A stretch of DNA of 64,000 nt from contig NC_088313.1 in NCBI RefSeq assembly GCF_910592395.1, positions 5,148,501 through 5,212,500 of the forward strand, read 5' to 3'. Positions 61,405-64,000 of this stretch are shown here, in pieces. The position numbers were made by a program, and so were the translations under genes. Within the stretch, counting starts at the first letter, position 1, and every line of letters starts with the position of its first letter. The DNA comes from Lineus longissimus (Eukaryota > Nemertea > Pilidiophora > Heteronemertea > Lineidae). A model generated the notes under the pieces. The model did not search any database, was not told the DNA's origin, and saw only the letters and a list, made by a program, of their open reading frames with translations.

Positions 61405-62303
61405 ATTAGAGGCGGCGATGCGTAGGTTACTTATAATATCACTGCGCCTACTATAATGCGTCATATTTTGTGGTCAGAGGCATTATGTATGCCTACGTCA
61501 CAGCTTCGTCGCATTACAGATGTGGTTGGGGCGCCCATTACACGACGGAGTCTACGCGTAGACATACAGTTCACGCAGGCTCGCACTGAAACAGAAACGG
61601 ACGCACATTCAAGAACTGCACGCAGACCAACATCGGAAGAAGAGAGTGCCGACTGGACATCAAAGACGCCAACGGTTGGCAAGGTGTCTCATCACTAGGA
61701 ACGCAGCGTGACGTCACGAGCTCTGACGTCACGAGCAGACTACTCCGAGGCTCCCTGACGTCATGAGAGACGCCAGCGCCATCTCCCGAATCAGGACTGA
61801 CGTCACTAGCAGCAACTTCCACGCCGGTCTGAACTCAAAAAGCGTCCTAGTATAAACGCTTGGAAGCCAGTAGGCCTGCGCAGTGTTGGGCGGGGGGGGG
61901 GGGGGAGAGAGGGGAGGGATGATTTTCGACGGGCTTTAACCCGCGAATCACCTTTTTGACCGCAACGGTTAATTTGAGCCCCAAAACCACACAAGCAAGC
62001 CAATTTGACTGAAACTTAATCATTTTCATCACTTTAAACACACCTTATTCTCAATATAAGAAGAAGTATATTTGAAATGGAAAATAACATTCAACTGGTA
62101 TGGTGAGACCACCCATTCGTCTCAAACGGAACTATAACCGCGAGCTGATTGGTTAAATACAGGTGCGGGACCTACAGGCCGGCCCCCTGGCTGCCATTTC
62201 CATTTCGCAAAATTCGATGGCCACCACATAAGGTAGCCTACATTTTCATTTTAACAATCGTACAAGGGAAGAAGAAACAAAATGATTGGGACATGAAGAG
62301 AAA

Positions 62304-62423
62304 AAGTCTACAACACGCGGTATTCCGAGGCGGTCACCCATCCACGTACTAACCACGCTCGACGTTGCTTGGCTTCGGTGATCGGACGAGAACCGGTGTT
62401 TTCAACGTGATATGGTCGTAGAC
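62304..62423 (-). rRNA. 5S rRNA: 5S rRNA gene, copy 56
   Basis: Consensus gene. Confidence 0.96.
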
Positions 62424-63323
62424 ATTAGAGGCGGCGATGCGTAGGTTACTTATAATATCACTGCGCCTACTATAATGCGTCATATTTTGTGGTCAGAGGC
62501 ATTATGTATGCCTACGTCACAGCTTCGTCGCATTACAGATGTGGTTGGGGCGCCCATTACACGACGGAGTCTACGCGTAGACATACAGTTCACGCAGGCT
62601 CGCACTGAAACAGAAACGGACGCACATTCAAGAACTGCACGCAGACCAACATCGGAAGAAGAGAGTGCCGACTGGACATCAAAGACGCCAACGGTTGGCA
62701 AGGTGTCTCATCACTAGGAACGCAGCGTGACGTCACGAGCTCTGACGTCACGAGCAGACTACTCCGAGGCTCCCTGACGTCATGAGAGACGCCAGCGCCA
62801 TCTCCCGAATCAGGACTGACGTCACTAGCAGCAACTTCCACGCCGGTCTGAACTCAAAAAGCGTCCTAGTATAAACGCTTGGAAGCCAGTAGGCCTGCGC
62901 AGTGTTGGGCGGGGGGGGGGGGGGGAGAGAGGGGAGGGATGATTTTCGACGGGCTTTAACCCGCGAATCACCTTTTTGACCGCAACGGTTAATTTGAGCC
63001 CCAAAACCACACAAGCAAGCCAATTTGACTGAAACTTAATCATTTTCATCACTTTAAACACACCTTATTCTCAATATAAGAAGAAGTATATTTGAAATGG
63101 AAAATAACATTCAACTGGTATGGTGAGACCACCCATTCGTCTCAAACGGAACTATAACCGCGAGCTGATTGGTTAAATACAGGTGCGGGACCTACAGGCC
63201 GGCCCCCTGGCTGCCATTTCCATTTCGCAAAATTCGATGGCCACCACATAAGGTAGCCTACATTTTCATTTTAACAATCGTACAAGGGAAGAAGAAACAA
63301 AATGATTGGGACATGAAGAGAAA

Positions 63324-63443
63324 AAGTCTACAACACGCGGTATTCCGAGGCGGTCACCCATCCACGTACTAACCACGCTCGACGTTGCTTGGCTTCGGTG
63401 ATCGGACGAGAACCGGTGTTTTCAACGTGATATGGTCGTAGAC
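63324..63443 (-). rRNA. 5S rRNA: 5S rRNA gene, copy 57
   Basis: Consensus gene; the last one complete in the window. Its upstream spacer is cut by the window end. Confidence 0.96.
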
Positions 63444-64000
63444 ATTAGAGGCGGCGATGCGTAGGTTACTTATAATATCACTGCGCCTACTATAATGCGT
63501 CATATTTTGTGGTCAGAGGCATTATGTATGCCTACGTCACAGCTTCGTCGCATTACAGATGTGGTTGGGGCGCCCATTACACGACGGAGTCTACGCGTAG
63601 ACATACAGTTCACGCAGGCTCGCACTGAAACAGAAACGGACGCACATTCAAGAACTGCACGCAGACCAACATCGGAAGAAGAGAGTGCCGACTGGACATC
63701 AAAGACGCCAACGGTTGGCAAGGTGTCTCATCACTAGGAACGCAGCGTGACGTCACGAGCTCTGACGTCACGAGCAGACTACTCCGAGGCTCCCTGACGT
63801 CATGAGAGACGCCAGCGCCATCTCCCGAATCAGGACTGACGTCACTAGCAGCAACTTCCACGCCGGTCTGAACTCAAAAAGCGTCCTAGTATAAACGCTT
63901 GGAAGCCAGTAGGCCTGCGCAGTGTTGGGCGGGGGGGGGGAGAGAGGGGAGGGATGATTTTCGACGGGCTTTAACCCGCGAATCACCTTTTTGACCGCAA

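Larger units (their letters stand above)
25629..64000 (-). repeat. 5S rDNA tandem array, right block (38 genes)
   Basis: The array resumes after the retrotransposon in the same orientation and at the same point in the unit, starting with the right copy of the CGTAC target duplication. Units are 1013-1023 bp. The block runs off the window at 64000, inside the spacer of the unit carrying copy 57, so the full array is larger than what is seen here. Confidence 0.97.

Noticed and set aside
1-64000. CRISPR-like or satellite array of unknown kind
   Set aside because: The 1-kb unit contains a clear 5S rRNA gene; unit length and layout do not fit CRISPR, and simple satellite is not a sufficient description.

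Overview
The window is animal nuclear DNA, almost entirely a tandem array of 5S ribosomal RNA genes. Fifty-seven 5S copies lie head to tail on the minus strand in units of 1013-1023 bp, each a 120-nt gene plus a spacer of about 900 bp. The 5S sequence folds as a metazoan 5S rRNA: its 5' and 3' ends form a 9-bp helix and the usual internal promoter region is present. Together with a BEL/Pao-type LTR retrotransposon, this points to an invertebrate animal, but I cannot name the phylum. I see no host protein-coding gene, tRNA, CRISPR array or bacterial feature.

Layout: 1-19362 holds 19 complete 5S genes. 19363-25628 is one LTR retrotransposon on the plus strand, flanked by a 5-bp target duplication CGTAC. 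25629-64000 resumes the same repeat unit in the same phase with 38 more 5S genes and is still array at the window edge. Both ends of the array lie outside the window.

Each unit, read in the 5S direction (minus strand), has a TATA-like box about 30 bp upstream of the gene. Four TGACGTCA palindromes lie 300-400 bp upstream and a length-variable C-run (G on the plus strand) about 490 bp upstream. A T5 Pol III terminator sits at the gene's 3' end. Units are nearly identical. Rare shared variants show that blocks of three units (about 4.3-10.4 kb) and four units (about 48.2-56.3 kb) were duplicated as blocks.

The retrotransposon is 6266 bp long with two 1264-bp LTRs that differ at only two positions, so it appears to have inserted recently. 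Its body is a wreck: Gag is split by a frame change, most of reverse transcriptase, all of RNase H and the front of integrase are deleted, and the integrase remnant has an in-frame stop. Primer-binding site and polypurine tract are retained. The simplest reading is a non-autonomous BEL derivative moved recently by proteins supplied in trans.
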